Source: Planctomycetia bacterium
GTDB taxonomy: Bacteria > Planctomycetota > Brocadiia > Brocadiales > Brocadiaceae
NCBI GenBank assembly: GCA_015075005.1
Contig: JABTVC010000004.1
Location: forward strand, 1 to 64,000
Length of the DNA stretch: 64,000 nt
Reading direction: 5' to 3'
Shown here piece after piece: positions 26,738 to 35,605 of the stretch; position 1 is the stretch's first letter; each line of letters begins with the position of its first letter. The notes under the pieces were generated by a model, which ran no database searches, had not been told where the DNA came from, and saw only the letters and a program-made list of their open reading frames with translations. A program made the position numbers and the translations under genes.

Positions 26738-27050
26738 TATCATCCTCCTTATTCCTGTTTGTTTGATAATTAACACTCACAAAGAGATTACAGTGACATT
26801 CTCCGTCACGTTTAATCTCTTCACCGTGATAAACACATGGACAAATAATATTCTTGTCTCGTTCCTTATCTCCGGTAACCAAACGACATGGGCAGTATGC
26901 GTACCCAAATTTAACCTTACGCATCACCAGCCCCTTAACTACCCTATCTATAATTTTAGTATCGGGATTTAGCTTGTAGGAGCTGTGGGCTACATATTCA
27001 TTAAACATTTTACGGATTTTTATTTCTTCTTGTTCTTTGCTATCATCCAT
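26730..27050 (-). CDS. ftrB: Ferredoxin-thioredoxin reductase, catalytic subunit
   Basis: 106-residue iron-sulfur protein. It carries the three pairs CPC (53, 55), CPC (70, 72) and CHC (85, 87), with YCPCRLVTGD, IICPCVYHGEEI and GECHCNLFVS: ligands of the 4Fe-4S cluster plus the redox-active disulfide. It takes electrons from ferredoxin to reduce thioredoxin, whose gene follows directly. No variable subunit is encoded nearby, as is usual outside cyanobacteria and plastids. It implies ferredoxin-driven thiol control in this anaerobe. Confidence 0.92.
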   Translation of the reverse strand: MDDSKEQEEIKIRKMFNEYVAHSSYKLNPDTKIIDRVVKGLVMRKVKFGYAYCPCRLVTGDKERDKNIICPCVYHGEEIKRDGECHCNLFVSVNYQTNRNKEDDNV

Positions 27051-27215
27051 AGGTGTCCGTTAAAATATCAAATTTTTTGAATTTCCACACCAAACTACAA
27101 CAACATGTACAATAATTTCTTTAATGATGTATTTATACACTATTTTACTACCTTGTGCAATTTATTTATACCCAGTTCGTAAACAGTTAATAACCGATAG
27201 GAAATATTTTACAGT

Positions 27216-27244
27216 TTGACAATACTTACTAACTTTTATATTAT
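27216..27244 (+). promoter_or_regulatory. Sigma-70-type promoter
   Basis: TTGACA (27216-27221), a 17-base spacer, then TATTAT (27239-27244): a perfect -35 and a five-of-six -10. Transcription would start near 27251, about 48 bases before the small ORF at 27299. Confidence 0.6.
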
Positions 27245-27298
27245 CAATCATTATAAGGTTCTTCTCCAAATTAGTTTGCAAAAGCTTGTATAATTTTA

Positions 27299-27436
27299 AT
27301 GAAAGTACCGTTCGTCATGAAATCCATAAGCTTTTCTTTGATAACCTTGATCTTATTAACCCTTCGGTTTACTCGTATGAATTTTATAGTCACAGTGATT
27401 CAAGATTCCATAGCTATGTTTCATAAGCATGTTTAA
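27299..27436 (+). CDS. 45-residue ORF, possible stump of a gene cut by the IS remnant
   Basis: ATG 27299 to TAA 27434-27436. The peptide has a hydrophobic stretch (SISFSLITLILLTLRF) like a signal peptide or single membrane helix. A strong promoter-like sequence lies 55 bases upstream. The ORF ends exactly at the edge of the transposase remnant, so it may be the 5' stump of a secreted-protein gene interrupted by the insertion. No recognised family. Confidence 0.3.
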   Translation: MKVPFVMKSISFSLITLILLTLRFTRMNFIVTVIQDSIAMFHKHV

Positions 27437-27437
27437 A

Positions 27438-28453
27438 CTATGCACAAAGATGGTTTATCGTTTTCGCTAAAGCCCATTCGTCAATGGCTTTTCTCGCCAC
27501 GTCCGTGAGGTATAAGTCAAATATGTTTGAGTTTGTCTTAAGAATCAGAACGGTATTTATTGTTTCATTGGTGACAAGAGCTGTTTGAGATGTTCCGTGT
27601 TTTTCTGCGAATATTTCGTTTGTTTTAACAAGATATTTTGAACCTTGAAGACGCCCTTGTCCCTTTCGACGCTTTTGGTATTCAGCATTTCGTACCTTGT
27701 CAATAACTTTACAAAACCTGATACTACATGAACAGGTCAAGACTATCTTGACATGCGGCACATGCTTTTTACCAAGAATATATGGGTCCCACATATCCAT
27801 GGCAATGGCCTCAAGAGACTGTCTTCCTCTGTCATACCGGCAAAGAGGTTTCAGGGTTTCTTTTGTTCTTCCATTACCCACCAGACACCCGACCACTCAG
27901 ATAGTCAGAACAACGGTCAAATAGCGCTGTCCTTCTAACGAGATTTCGTCTACTGCCAGTATGCGAAGATGCTGATAGTCAGTCTGCGCGTATTGTCGTT
28001 CCAGAAAAACTTATCGATTGCTTTTACTGTTTTCCAGTTCATTCCAAAATGTTTTAACTTCGGTAATGGTTAACATTTTACACAGTTCGTGAATATACGC
28101 TGCTAAACGATGCGTAACACGACTGTAAGGTTGAAAAACCTAAGTCTTCAACTACGATTCGATTGCATGACTCACAGGCTATCTTGATACGAACAATTTA
28201 TCCATACGCGAACGGAACCAAGATTCATATCCCGCAAAGCTCGTTTGTCGTGACGATAAATGCGCTGTGCTTTGCTGCCACACATGACATATTGGGTGAA
28301 ATCGTTCATCGGGCACTGCAGTAAGCTGGATATCTCAGCATCAGAAAACAGTTTGCTTTGTAATTTTACCCGCTGAAAGAAATATGGTAATATACTTAAC
28401 GTGACATGCTGGCCTCCTAAATAAGTTATATATCGGTATATAGGAAACACCAA
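27438..28453 (-). mobile_element. ISL3-family transposase remnant, frameshifted and 3'-truncated
   Basis: Read from 28453 downward: a zinc-finger-type head (SSLLQCPMNDF, CGSKAQRIYRHDKRALRDMN, LGSVRVWI), then after shifts VVEDLGFSTLQ, LCKMLTITEV, AVDEISLEGQRY near 27950, GRTKETLKP, SLEAIAMDMWDPYI (DDE-type acidic residue) and FCKVIDKVRNAEYQK. The end, ARKAIDEWALAKTINHLCA, is followed by a stop where the family normally continues for about 90 residues. At least four indels are present. Terminal inverted repeats could not be identified with confidence. Inactive. Confidence 0.8.
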
Positions 28454-28611
28454 ATGTCCTCTTTCAATGATTTAAAAATTCTCCTCAATTTCTATTGACT
28501 AATTTGGAAGAACCCATTATAATAATATCTGTGCAAATAAAATTTTCATTTGCAGAAAACTGCAAGAATAGCTGTGATGATCTACATTTTCTTAGCGAGA
28601 CTTTATCTAAT

Positions 28612-30039
28612 ATGAATAATTATACAAAGACAAAGATCGTTTGTACTATTGGACCTGCATGCAATTCTCCCGCAATCATTGAAGAGCTGATAGATGCGGG
28701 AATGAATGTAGCCAGATTAAACTTTTCCCACGGTACACTGTCGGAACATGAGGATAATATCAGAAATATACGTCAAATCTCTTCCCGATTAGAAAAACCA
28801 GTCGCAATTATACAGGACCTGTCGGGTCCAAAAATCAGAATAGGCACATTAAAAAAAGAATCCATTACTTTAAAGGCTGGCGACCAATTTACGCTCACAA
28901 ATAAGGTTTTGGAAGGGAATGAACAGATAGTGTCTGTTACCTATCCACTTTTACCCGATTATGTTTTTGCTGAAGACGCTATTTTACTTTGTGATGGAGA
29001 GATTGAATTAAAGGTTATTCAAAAGAATAGCACCGATATTGTCTGCGAGGTCATTGTTGGTGGCGTATTGAGTGCCAGAAAGGGAATCAACATTCCAACA
29101 AGAAGTCTGCCAATTCCTTCCCTTACAGAAAAAGATAAAGGAGATCTCGAATTCGGGATTGAGCACGATGTGGATTACATTGCACTGTCTTTTGTGACAA
29201 ACGAAAATGATATTTTACAGCTCAGAGAGATTATACAACAGAAAAACAAAGATATACCTATTATTGCCAAGATTGAAAAACATGAAGCACTGAATCGTAT
29301 TGAGGAAATTATAAATACTGCAGACGCGATTATGGTTGCCAGGGGTGATTTAGGAATAGAAATACCTTTAGAAAAGATACCCCTGGTTCAAAAGAAGATC
29401 ATTCGTATTGCTAACAGTCATTGCAAGCCGGTTATCACTGCCACACAAATGCTACAATCCATGGTCAATAATTATAGACCTACCCGTGCTGAAGTTACTG
29501 ACGTCGCAAATGCAATCTTTGACGGAAGTGATGCAGTCATGCTCTCAGAAGAAACTGCTAAAGGTCGCTATCCCGTAGAATCTGTTCGAATGTTATCTAA
29601 AATTGCAAGAGAGGTTGAACTTGGACTGGCCAAAAAGGGTAATAATGAATCGCCCTACTCAACGGGCATCAAAGTTACCATACCTGATGCCATAAGCAGT
29701 GCGACATGTCAGGTTGCTGATGACCTTAGCATAAAAGCCATTATTACCTGCACTCAAACGGGAAGTACCGCGCGGTTTGTTTCCAAACATCGGCCCAAAC
29801 AACTCGTTCTTGCAGTTACCCCATCACTCAATACGTACAGAAGACTTGCTCTGGTCTGGGGTGTTGTCCCAATGCTCACTGAGCCTTTACAGAATACCGA
29901 TGACATGATGAAAAAAAGCGTCGAAGCAGCTACAAAGGCAGGCTACATCAGTGAAGGTGAAACACTGGCAATTACCGGAGGTGTCCCTGTATGGAAGCCA
30001 GGGTCTACCAATCTCTTGCGGGTTTATCAAAATGGTTAA
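28612..30039 (+). CDS. pyk: Pyruvate kinase
   Basis: 475-residue glycolytic enzyme making pyruvate and ATP from PEP. The start MNNYTKTKIVCTIGPACN at ATG 28612 fits family length; an in-frame TTG at 28495 adds 39 unrelated residues. Seen: MNVARLNFSHG, QDLSGPKIRIG, the active-site block IIAKIEKHEAL with its catalytic Lys, VARGDLGIEIP, TATQMLQSM and the C-terminal allosteric domain (TGSTARFVSKHRPK). The NAD(P)HX epimerase gene overlaps its end by eight bases. With the PDH operon downstream it supplies pyruvate and acetyl-CoA. Confidence 0.95.
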   Translation: MNNYTKTKIVCTIGPACNSPAIIEELIDAGMNVARLNFSHGTLSEHEDNIRNIRQISSRLEKPVAIIQDLSGPKIRIGTLKKESITLKAGDQFTLTNKVLEGNEQIVSVTYPLLPDYVFAEDAILLCDGEIELKVIQKNSTDIVCEVIVGGVLSARKGINIPTRSLPIPSLTEKDKGDLEFGIEHDVDYIALSFVTNENDILQLREIIQQKNKDIPIIAKIEKHEALNRIEEIINTADAIMVARGDLGIEIPLEKIPLVQKKIIRIANSHCKPVITATQMLQSMVNNYRPTRAEVTDVANAIFDGSDAVMLSEETAKGRYPVESVRMLSKIAREVELGLAKKGNNESPYSTGIKVTIPDAISSATCQVADDLSIKAIITCTQTGSTARFVSKHRPKQLVLAVTPSLNTYRRLALVWGVVPMLTEPLQNTDDMMKKSVEAATKAGYISEGETLAITGGVPVWKPGSTNLLRVYQNG

Positions 30040-30706
30040 GACGGTAACACGCGAAGAAATGAGAGAATTAGACAGGAAGGCAATTGGAATATATGAAATT
30101 CCTGGAATTATTCTTATGGAAAATGCCGGGAGAAATGTGGCAGAAGAAGTTCTTAAAATGACAAACACTATGAGTAAGACAAAAGTGGCCGTTTTGTGTG
30201 GAAAGGGAAATAACGGAGGTGACGGGTTTGTTGCTGCCCGGCATCTTCACAACTGTGATATTCCCGTGAGTATCTTTCTCGTAGCAAAGATTTCTGATAT
30301 TTTAAAGGATGAGGATACAGGCACAAATCTGAAAATACTTTTACATATGAAGGTACCTGTTCAGGAGATACTTCTTACTACTGAAGTGAACAGCATCTTA
30401 ATGGAATTATGCAAGTATGATATCATAATCGATGCATTGTTTGGGACAGGGCTTTCGGGGGATGTTCGTGAACCGTTCAAAATGCTCATTGATGGCGTTA
30501 ATCATCTCAACAGACCCGTTGTATCTGTAGATATACCATCGGGTCTCGATTGTAACAATGGCAACATTTTAGGCACTGCTATAAAGGCGACAAAGACTGT
30601 TACATTTGCTGTAAGTAAAAGAGGTTTTTATCTGGGAGACGGTCTGTTGCACACGGGAGAGATTATAGTAACTGATATTTGTATCCCTAAGGAATTACTA
30701 TCTTAA
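30032..30706 (+). CDS. nnrE: NAD(P)H-hydrate epimerase (YjeF N-terminal type)
   Basis: 224-residue metabolite-repair enzyme interconverting the R and S forms of hydrated NAD(P)H. The start at ATG 30032 overlaps the pyruvate kinase stop. Seen: TREEMRELDRKAIGIYEIPG, ILMENAGRNVAEEVL, GKGNNGGDGFVAARHL, the acidic DIIIDALFGTGLSGDV with the conserved Asp, and VDIPSGLDCNNG. The ADP/ATP-dependent dehydratase half found in fused bacterial Nnr proteins is not present, so that activity must be encoded elsewhere. Confidence 0.9.
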   Translation: MVKTVTREEMRELDRKAIGIYEIPGIILMENAGRNVAEEVLKMTNTMSKTKVAVLCGKGNNGGDGFVAARHLHNCDIPVSIFLVAKISDILKDEDTGTNLKILLHMKVPVQEILLTTEVNSILMELCKYDIIIDALFGTGLSGDVREPFKMLIDGVNHLNRPVVSVDIPSGLDCNNGNILGTAIKATKTVTFAVSKRGFYLGDGLLHTGEIIVTDICIPKELLS

Positions 30707-30732
30707 TATCCAAGGGGGTTGCAATATCTTCA

Positions 30733-31641
30733 TCATGCGTCCGATTTTATTGATACACAATTCTTACCGGCAATCTTACAATGTTCCATGAATTGCATTA
30801 TTCTTTTTAATAAACTATCCATGGTATCATTGGGCCGTACAACTGTACCAGAAACGGATGCAGTAACACGAATAGTATCGGCCCCCACGGAAATACTTGA
30901 TTGTTCAATAAGAACGCGAATTTTATTTGCGATGGCATACAGATGATCTTCGCAAACATTCATCGCAATAACCATAAACTTTTCACCACCCCAACGGCCT
31001 ACCGTATCTGATGCCCTCAAACTATTTAACAATGTCTTTGTCACCATCTTTAATACAGTATCCCCAATATCACGGCCATATCCATCATTTATTCTTTTAA
31101 ATCCATCGATATCCACTAGAAAAATCCCATATGACCAACCAAATCTGTGTATCACACCAAACACAGACCGTAAATTCATCTCCAACCCCCGTCTCTTCAT
31201 TAATCCTGTGAGGGGATCAAGTAAGGCACACTTTTCAAGTTCTTCAATTTTGTGAACAAATTCAACCTTCGAAGAATTATCGCATAGTTCCTCAACTGCA
31301 CCAGTAACCTGTCCGTCTAAATTTTTAATGAGCGATACGCGCACGAGAACAGGAATCCGATAACCATCCCTATGACGGGCATAGACCTCCATGCTATGGG
31401 GGCGCCCATCAGCAATTGATTCTGCAACAATACATGTATTCGTGCAGACGTCCCTACCCTGTGCATCCACATACATTAAAATACTACCATCACAACATTT
31501 CCCTACTGTGTCGCAGTTTGCATATCCCGTAAGAATCTCTGCGCCTTTATTCCAGTATGTAATAACCCTATCTTGATTAACTGCACATATTCCTCCCGAT
31601 AAACTATCCAACATACTTTGATGTAAATTACCATCGATCAT
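30733..31641 (-). CDS. PAS-GGDEF protein with altered GGEKF active site
   Basis: 302 residues from the ATG at 31641, which has GGGGAG eight bases before it. An N-terminal PAS domain (about 5-120) begins MLDSLSGGICAVNQDRVITY and contains a cysteine-rich loop (GKCCDGSIL, DVCTNTCIVAES). A GGDEF domain spans about 140-300, with LLDPLTGLMKRRGLEMNLR, FLVDIDGFKRINDGYGRD (metal Asp) and the signature RWGGEKFMVIA, where active enzymes read GGDEF or GGEEF. The Lys in place of the fourth-position Glu suggests loss of diguanylate cyclase activity, or a c-di-GMP/GTP-binding role. No inhibitory RxxD site is obvious. Confidence 0.85.
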   Translation of the reverse strand: MIDGNLHQSMLDSLSGGICAVNQDRVITYWNKGAEILTGYANCDTVGKCCDGSILMYVDAQGRDVCTNTCIVAESIADGRPHSMEVYARHRDGYRIPVLVRVSLIKNLDGQVTGAVEELCDNSSKVEFVHKIEELEKCALLDPLTGLMKRRGLEMNLRSVFGVIHRFGWSYGIFLVDIDGFKRINDGYGRDIGDTVLKMVTKTLLNSLRASDTVGRWGGEKFMVIAMNVCEDHLYAIANKIRVLIEQSSISVGADTIRVTASVSGTVVRPNDTMDSLLKRIMQFMEHCKIAGKNCVSIKSDA

Positions 31642-31762
31642 TACCGGTACTCCCCAAAAAGGTCGAGCAACCAAAAAAACAATTATTCAACACGTTATCT
31701 CAATAGTATCGGCCAAAGGCAAAAACAGTTAATGTCAAAAAACAGCCGTTCCACAGACAGAT

Positions 31763-32617
31763 TTACTTTATGACAAAAATGTCTTCAGATTGCATCTTCG
31801 CATGATAAGAACTCCGCACAAGTGGCCCGGATTCTATGTGATTAAACCCTATATTCTCCCCTGCCCTCCTTAACATGTCAAACTCCTCTGGTGTATAATA
31901 ACGTCGTATCGGTAAGGCATTTCTTCCGGGACTCAGATACTGTCCTATTGTAAGCATATTACAACCTGCATCCCTTAAATCCTTCATAACATTGATTATT
32001 TCATCCCATGATTCACCCAGTCCTAACATAACTCCTGATTTTGTTATCAAAGAAGAATCTATCTCTCGTGCATTTTTTAGTAATTGTAAGGAAAGTTTAT
32101 AGTTGGCCAAAGGTCTTACTTGTGAATAAAGGCTGGGTACGGTTTCTATGTTGTGATTTACTATATCCGGCCTGGCGTTAATTACTGTTTTAGCGCAACT
32201 GAAGCTCCATAAATCGGGTATCAAAACTTCCACTCTACAATTTTTGCTGTGTTCTCGAATACAGGTAATTGTCTTTGCATAAATTAATGCGCCGCCATCA
32301 CTCAGGTCATCTCTTGTTACGGAGGTTATTACTACATATTTTAATACCATTAATTTAACGGCTTCAGCGACTCGACGGGGCTCATCCTCATCTGTCCCAA
32401 AGGGGCTTCCCTTCTTCACAGCACAATATCCACACCGCCTGGTACATATGTCACCCAGAATTAAAAATGTTGCAGAACGCTGCTCGAAACAGTTGCCAAC
32501 ATTAGGACACATTGCCTCTTCGCATACGGTATGAAGTCCCTTCTCCCGTAAAATACTCTTTATCTCGTTATAATTTTTACCGGTAGGTAATTTTGTCCTT
32601 AGCCAGCGCGGGTGCAT
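31763..32617 (-). CDS. lipA: Lipoyl synthase
   Basis: 284-residue radical SAM enzyme inserting two sulfurs into protein-bound octanoyl groups. Auxiliary cluster cysteines are Cys32, Cys37 and Cys43 (VCEEAMCPNVGNC); the radical SAM triad is Cys58, Cys62 and Cys65 (CTRRCGYC). The C-terminal RSSYHA supplies the serine ligand of the auxiliary cluster. GDICTRRC, VVITSVTRDDLSDGGA and MLGLGE are all as in the family. Last gene of the minus-strand run that encodes LipB and pyruvate dehydrogenase, whose E2 is its substrate. Confidence 0.95.
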   Translation of the reverse strand: MHPRWLRTKLPTGKNYNEIKSILREKGLHTVCEEAMCPNVGNCFEQRSATFLILGDICTRRCGYCAVKKGSPFGTDEDEPRRVAEAVKLMVLKYVVITSVTRDDLSDGGALIYAKTITCIREHSKNCRVEVLIPDLWSFSCAKTVINARPDIVNHNIETVPSLYSQVRPLANYKLSLQLLKNAREIDSSLITKSGVMLGLGESWDEIINVMKDLRDAGCNMLTIGQYLSPGRNALPIRRYYTPEEFDMLRRAGENIGFNHIESGPLVRSSYHAKMQSEDIFVIK

Positions 32618-32729
32618 AAATATCTCTTTTACAGGGGCGTGTACGAAAACTAATACTAAATATCACCAGGAGACGAGAAGAACATACTGATAACTTCGTG
32701 TAATTCCGTGATGAATGGTTCTGTTTTTT

Positions 32730-33554
32730 TTAAATGCAGTCCACTTCTCTTTTCAGCCCATTTCTCCATTCTAAATATTTTCTGGGAAATGGTTTGTCTT
32801 TTTTCAACATGTTATATAAATAATTAATTCTGGACTCCACCATTACTTTAGCAAGTTCTGTATTATCATGTATGTATCTGTCTAGTAATTTTAATATCTT
32901 ATCTTTGTTTTCATAAAACCTTACTATTAAATCCACGATATGCGGCATATCCTGGACGACATTTCTACTAAAAAAATATATTATCGAACTCGCAAATGAC
33001 AAAATGTCTTCGTCTTTATTAATAATAAGACATGCATTGTTATCTATCGCATGTAATTTATCGTCACCGGTAAACAATACATTTCCCAGATGCCTGTCGC
33101 TATTTCCAATTACGAAATCAAAGACCCTGAGCCGTTCAAAATCATTCCTCTCCTTGTCCGTAAATTTATCTATCTGATAGCCATCTTTAGCGTTTTTAAT
33201 CCACACCTGTACCGAACCATCATATCGGATGTTGCCGATCACATCGTCTATTACCATCGTTTTGGGCACCAATCCAAGTCCTACGATCTTGTCGATTTGA
33301 TAAACAATCGCCTCCCGGATTGCCGTGTCTGGGTTGTCAGCCATCCAGTAATGCCGGATGTCACACTTAAACATTACGGCACTTCCATCTTTAAATATTA
33401 TCTTTTCTGGTCCGCGAGGTCCTCCCATCCATCGATCATAAACAACATGGTCTATCTCCTTGTCTTTTATACTACCAAAGATACCTTCTTTTATTCCTTC
33501 ATCAAGGATATTGCTTTGATTATTCTTTGAATTTGTAATTTCTTCTTTTGCCAT
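32730..33554 (-). CDS. PI3/PI4-kinase-like (HipA-fold-related) protein
   Basis: 274 residues with a phosphatidylinositol-3/4-kinase-like catalytic core. The catalytic loop is LRVFDFVIGNSDRHLGNVLF (Asp-Arg-His-x-x-Asn) and the metal motif is LHAIDNNACL (Ile-Asp-Asn, DFG-equivalent). A nucleotide-binding start is suggested by GPEKIIFKDGSAVMFKCDI with a candidate Lys. There is no helix-turn-helix partner or HipB-like gene beside it, and no membrane segment. It lies between lipB and lipA in the PDH/lipoylation run, about 40 bp downstream of lipB. Bacterial members may phosphorylate proteins; the substrate is unknown, and regulation of PDH or lipoylation is only a guess from position. Confidence 0.65.
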   Translation of the reverse strand: MAKEEITNSKNNQSNILDEGIKEGIFGSIKDKEIDHVVYDRWMGGPRGPEKIIFKDGSAVMFKCDIRHYWMADNPDTAIREAIVYQIDKIVGLGLVPKTMVIDDVIGNIRYDGSVQVWIKNAKDGYQIDKFTDKERNDFERLRVFDFVIGNSDRHLGNVLFTGDDKLHAIDNNACLIINKDEDILSFASSIIYFFSRNVVQDMPHIVDLIVRFYENKDKILKLLDRYIHDNTELAKVMVESRINYLYNMLKKDKPFPRKYLEWRNGLKREVDCI

Positions 33555-33593
33555 AAAATAAAGAAAAGAAAAGCCCCCAAAATTAATACTTAT

Positions 33594-34301
33594 TTATATC
33601 TTCAGATACCTTTTCTCAGTACCCATCCTCTGGATCATTACATGCATTTCAACCGGTATCATCTGCACTTGAAATATATCCGCATAGTGACTTGCAAGTG
33701 TATTATAGACCTCGTTAATGTTTATGCTTTTGTTTACCAGTTCCTGAATAGAAGTGACTCTCATCCCTTGAATTCCACACGGAGTAATATAATTGAAAGG
33801 CAATAAATCATTGTTTACATTGAGAGAAAACCCATGCATGGTATAGCCCAATGCAACACGGATACCAATGAACCCGATCTTTGCCTTATTTACCCAAACC
33901 CCTGTATTTCCCTCATTTCGTTCGGCTGCAATACTAAAGTCAGCCAACACCCTTATCATAACTTCTTCCAACATACGCAGATATTGGTAGTAATCTCTTG
34001 TGTAGTTACTCATTTTTAAGATGGGATAACCAATTATCTGACCTGGGCCATGATATGTTGCCAATCCTCCCCGATCGGTTTTATACACGGCAAAACCAAT
34101 ATTCTCGTAATATTCCTTATTCAATATCAAGTTCGATTCTTTATATCTACGCCCAAAGGTAAAGGTAGGGGGATGTTGTAGCAATACGAGACAATCTTCT
34201 GTTTTATGAGAAATTCTCGCCTCAAGCAGGGACTTTTGAAGCTCCCAAGCCTTACCATACTCCACCGTATCAAATTGGAGGAGAAGACCTCTTCGCCACA
34301 T
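33594..34301 (-). CDS. lipB: Octanoyl-[acyl-carrier] protein transferase
   Basis: 235-residue transferase moving octanoate from acyl-carrier protein to lipoyl domains. Signature RGGLATYHGPGQIIGYPIL, Cys175 in YITPCGIQGMRVTSI and Lys141 (KAKIGFIGIRV) form the catalytic Cys/Lys pair. LLQHPPTFTFGRR is also typical. Its start codon lies 32 bp inside the end of the E2 gene, so translation is probably coupled. Cooperates with LipA two genes downstream. Confidence 0.93.
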   Translation of the reverse strand: MWRRGLLLQFDTVEYGKAWELQKSLLEARISHKTEDCLVLLQHPPTFTFGRRYKESNLILNKEYYENIGFAVYKTDRGGLATYHGPGQIIGYPILKMSNYTRDYYQYLRMLEEVMIRVLADFSIAAERNEGNTGVWVNKAKIGFIGIRVALGYTMHGFSLNVNNDLLPFNYITPCGIQGMRVTSIQELVNKSININEVYNTLASHYADIFQVQMIPVEMHVMIQRMGTEKRYLKI

Positions 34302-35511
34302 ACGTTAAAACCTCCCATCCTTCCAGAATATCTTTTACTTTACGAAGAAACACATCTGCATGAGCACCATCCATAACCCGATGATCAAATGAAAGGCTAA
34401 GATACATCATGGACCGAATTGCAATTGCATCGTTTATTACAACCGGCCTTTTAACGACTGCCCCTACACCCAATATTGCCACCTGCGGCAACAATATAAC
34501 CGGTGTTCCAAGTAAGCTGCCATTAAGACCGTAATTTGTAATGGTGAACGTCCCCTCCTGGACATCTTCTGGTTTCAATCTTTTTTTACGCGCACGTACG
34601 GCAATATCCTGAATATCGTGAGCTAATTGTATCAGGTCTTTTTTATCAGCATCTTTTACCACAGGGACGACTAACCCATCCTCAAGAGACACTGCAATCC
34701 CGATATTAATATAGTTTTTCTGAACAACTCCTTCATCCGTCCATGATGCGTTTAAAATAGGATACTCTTTAAGGGCACGAACTGTTGCAAGGGTTATAAA
34801 CGGAAGATAGGTAAGATGGATACCCTCTTTCTTCATACTGTCCTGATTTAACTCGCGATACATTGCAATCTTTGTCATGTCAATCTCAAATACAGTTGTC
34901 ACATGAGCGGCAGTCCTCTTGCTCTGCACCATCCTCTCAGCGGTAATCTTTCGTTTCGGACTCAAGGGAAGGAGTATTTCTTTCTCTAAAACCTTCTTTT
35001 CAGTCTCCGCAGGAGGAACAGTAATAAAACCAGACCGGGAAGCTACGTAATTCATTATATCATTTTTCGTAACCCTCCCTCCTTCTCCCGCACCCTTTAC
35101 CTCATCTAAGTTAACACCATATTCTTTAGCCAATCTTCTCACTAACGGAGAATATCTTTTTTCTCCTTCTTCTTTCTCCTCATACTTCTCAGCTGGCTTT
35201 ATAACCTCTACAGTTTGTTTTTCCTTTGTAACTTCAGATTTTTTTTCTGATACGATGATACCTTCTCTTGCTTCAATAGTTTCAATGTGAGCAATCACTG
35301 CCTGAACGGGCAGGGTCTTTCCTTCGGGATAGAGAATCTTTTTCAAAATACCCGTAACCGGCGACGGCACCTCTGTGTCGATCTTGTCTGTACTGATCTC
35401 CACAATGGGTTGTTCCTTTTCAATCCGATCCCCTTCGTGCACAAGCCACCTGGTAATGGTCCCTTCCGCTACACTTTCGCCCATCTGTGGCATAATTACA
35501 TTAACAGGCAT
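34270..35511 (-). CDS. pdhC: Dihydrolipoamide acyltransferase (E2)
   Basis: 413-residue core of a 2-oxoacid dehydrogenase complex. One lipoyl domain (1-78) has Lys43 in EISTDKIDTEVPSPV as lipoylation site; a Glu/Lys-rich linker follows, then a peripheral-subunit-binding domain (about 120-155, SPLVRRLAKEYGVNLDEVKG) and the acyltransferase domain with His377 and Asp381 in LSFDHRVMDGAHAD. Order on the strand is E1-alpha, E1-beta, E2, so pyruvate (or a branched-chain acid) is the substrate. No E3 (dihydrolipoamide dehydrogenase) gene is in the run. Confidence 0.93.
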   Translation of the reverse strand: MPVNVIMPQMGESVAEGTITRWLVHEGDRIEKEQPIVEISTDKIDTEVPSPVTGILKKILYPEGKTLPVQAVIAHIETIEAREGIIVSEKKSEVTKEKQTVEVIKPAEKYEEKEEGEKRYSPLVRRLAKEYGVNLDEVKGAGEGGRVTKNDIMNYVASRSGFITVPPAETEKKVLEKEILLPLSPKRKITAERMVQSKRTAAHVTTVFEIDMTKIAMYRELNQDSMKKEGIHLTYLPFITLATVRALKEYPILNASWTDEGVVQKNYINIGIAVSLEDGLVVPVVKDADKKDLIQLAHDIQDIAVRARKKRLKPEDVQEGTFTITNYGLNGSLLGTPVILLPQVAILGVGAVVKRPVVINDAIAIRSMMYLSLSFDHRVMDGAHADVFLRKVKDILEGWEVLTYVAKRSSPPI

Positions 35512-35605
35512 ATCTCAAAACCTCCCAACCTTAACAGACGAGAACAAACCGATTTCATAATTTTAATCCTGAATCACCAATGACAAATTCCAGGCACATG
35601 CCGAA

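Noticed and set aside
28495-28611. Upstream TTG start for pyruvate kinase
   Set aside because: The extra 39 residues match nothing in the family, and the ATG at 28612 gives normal length.
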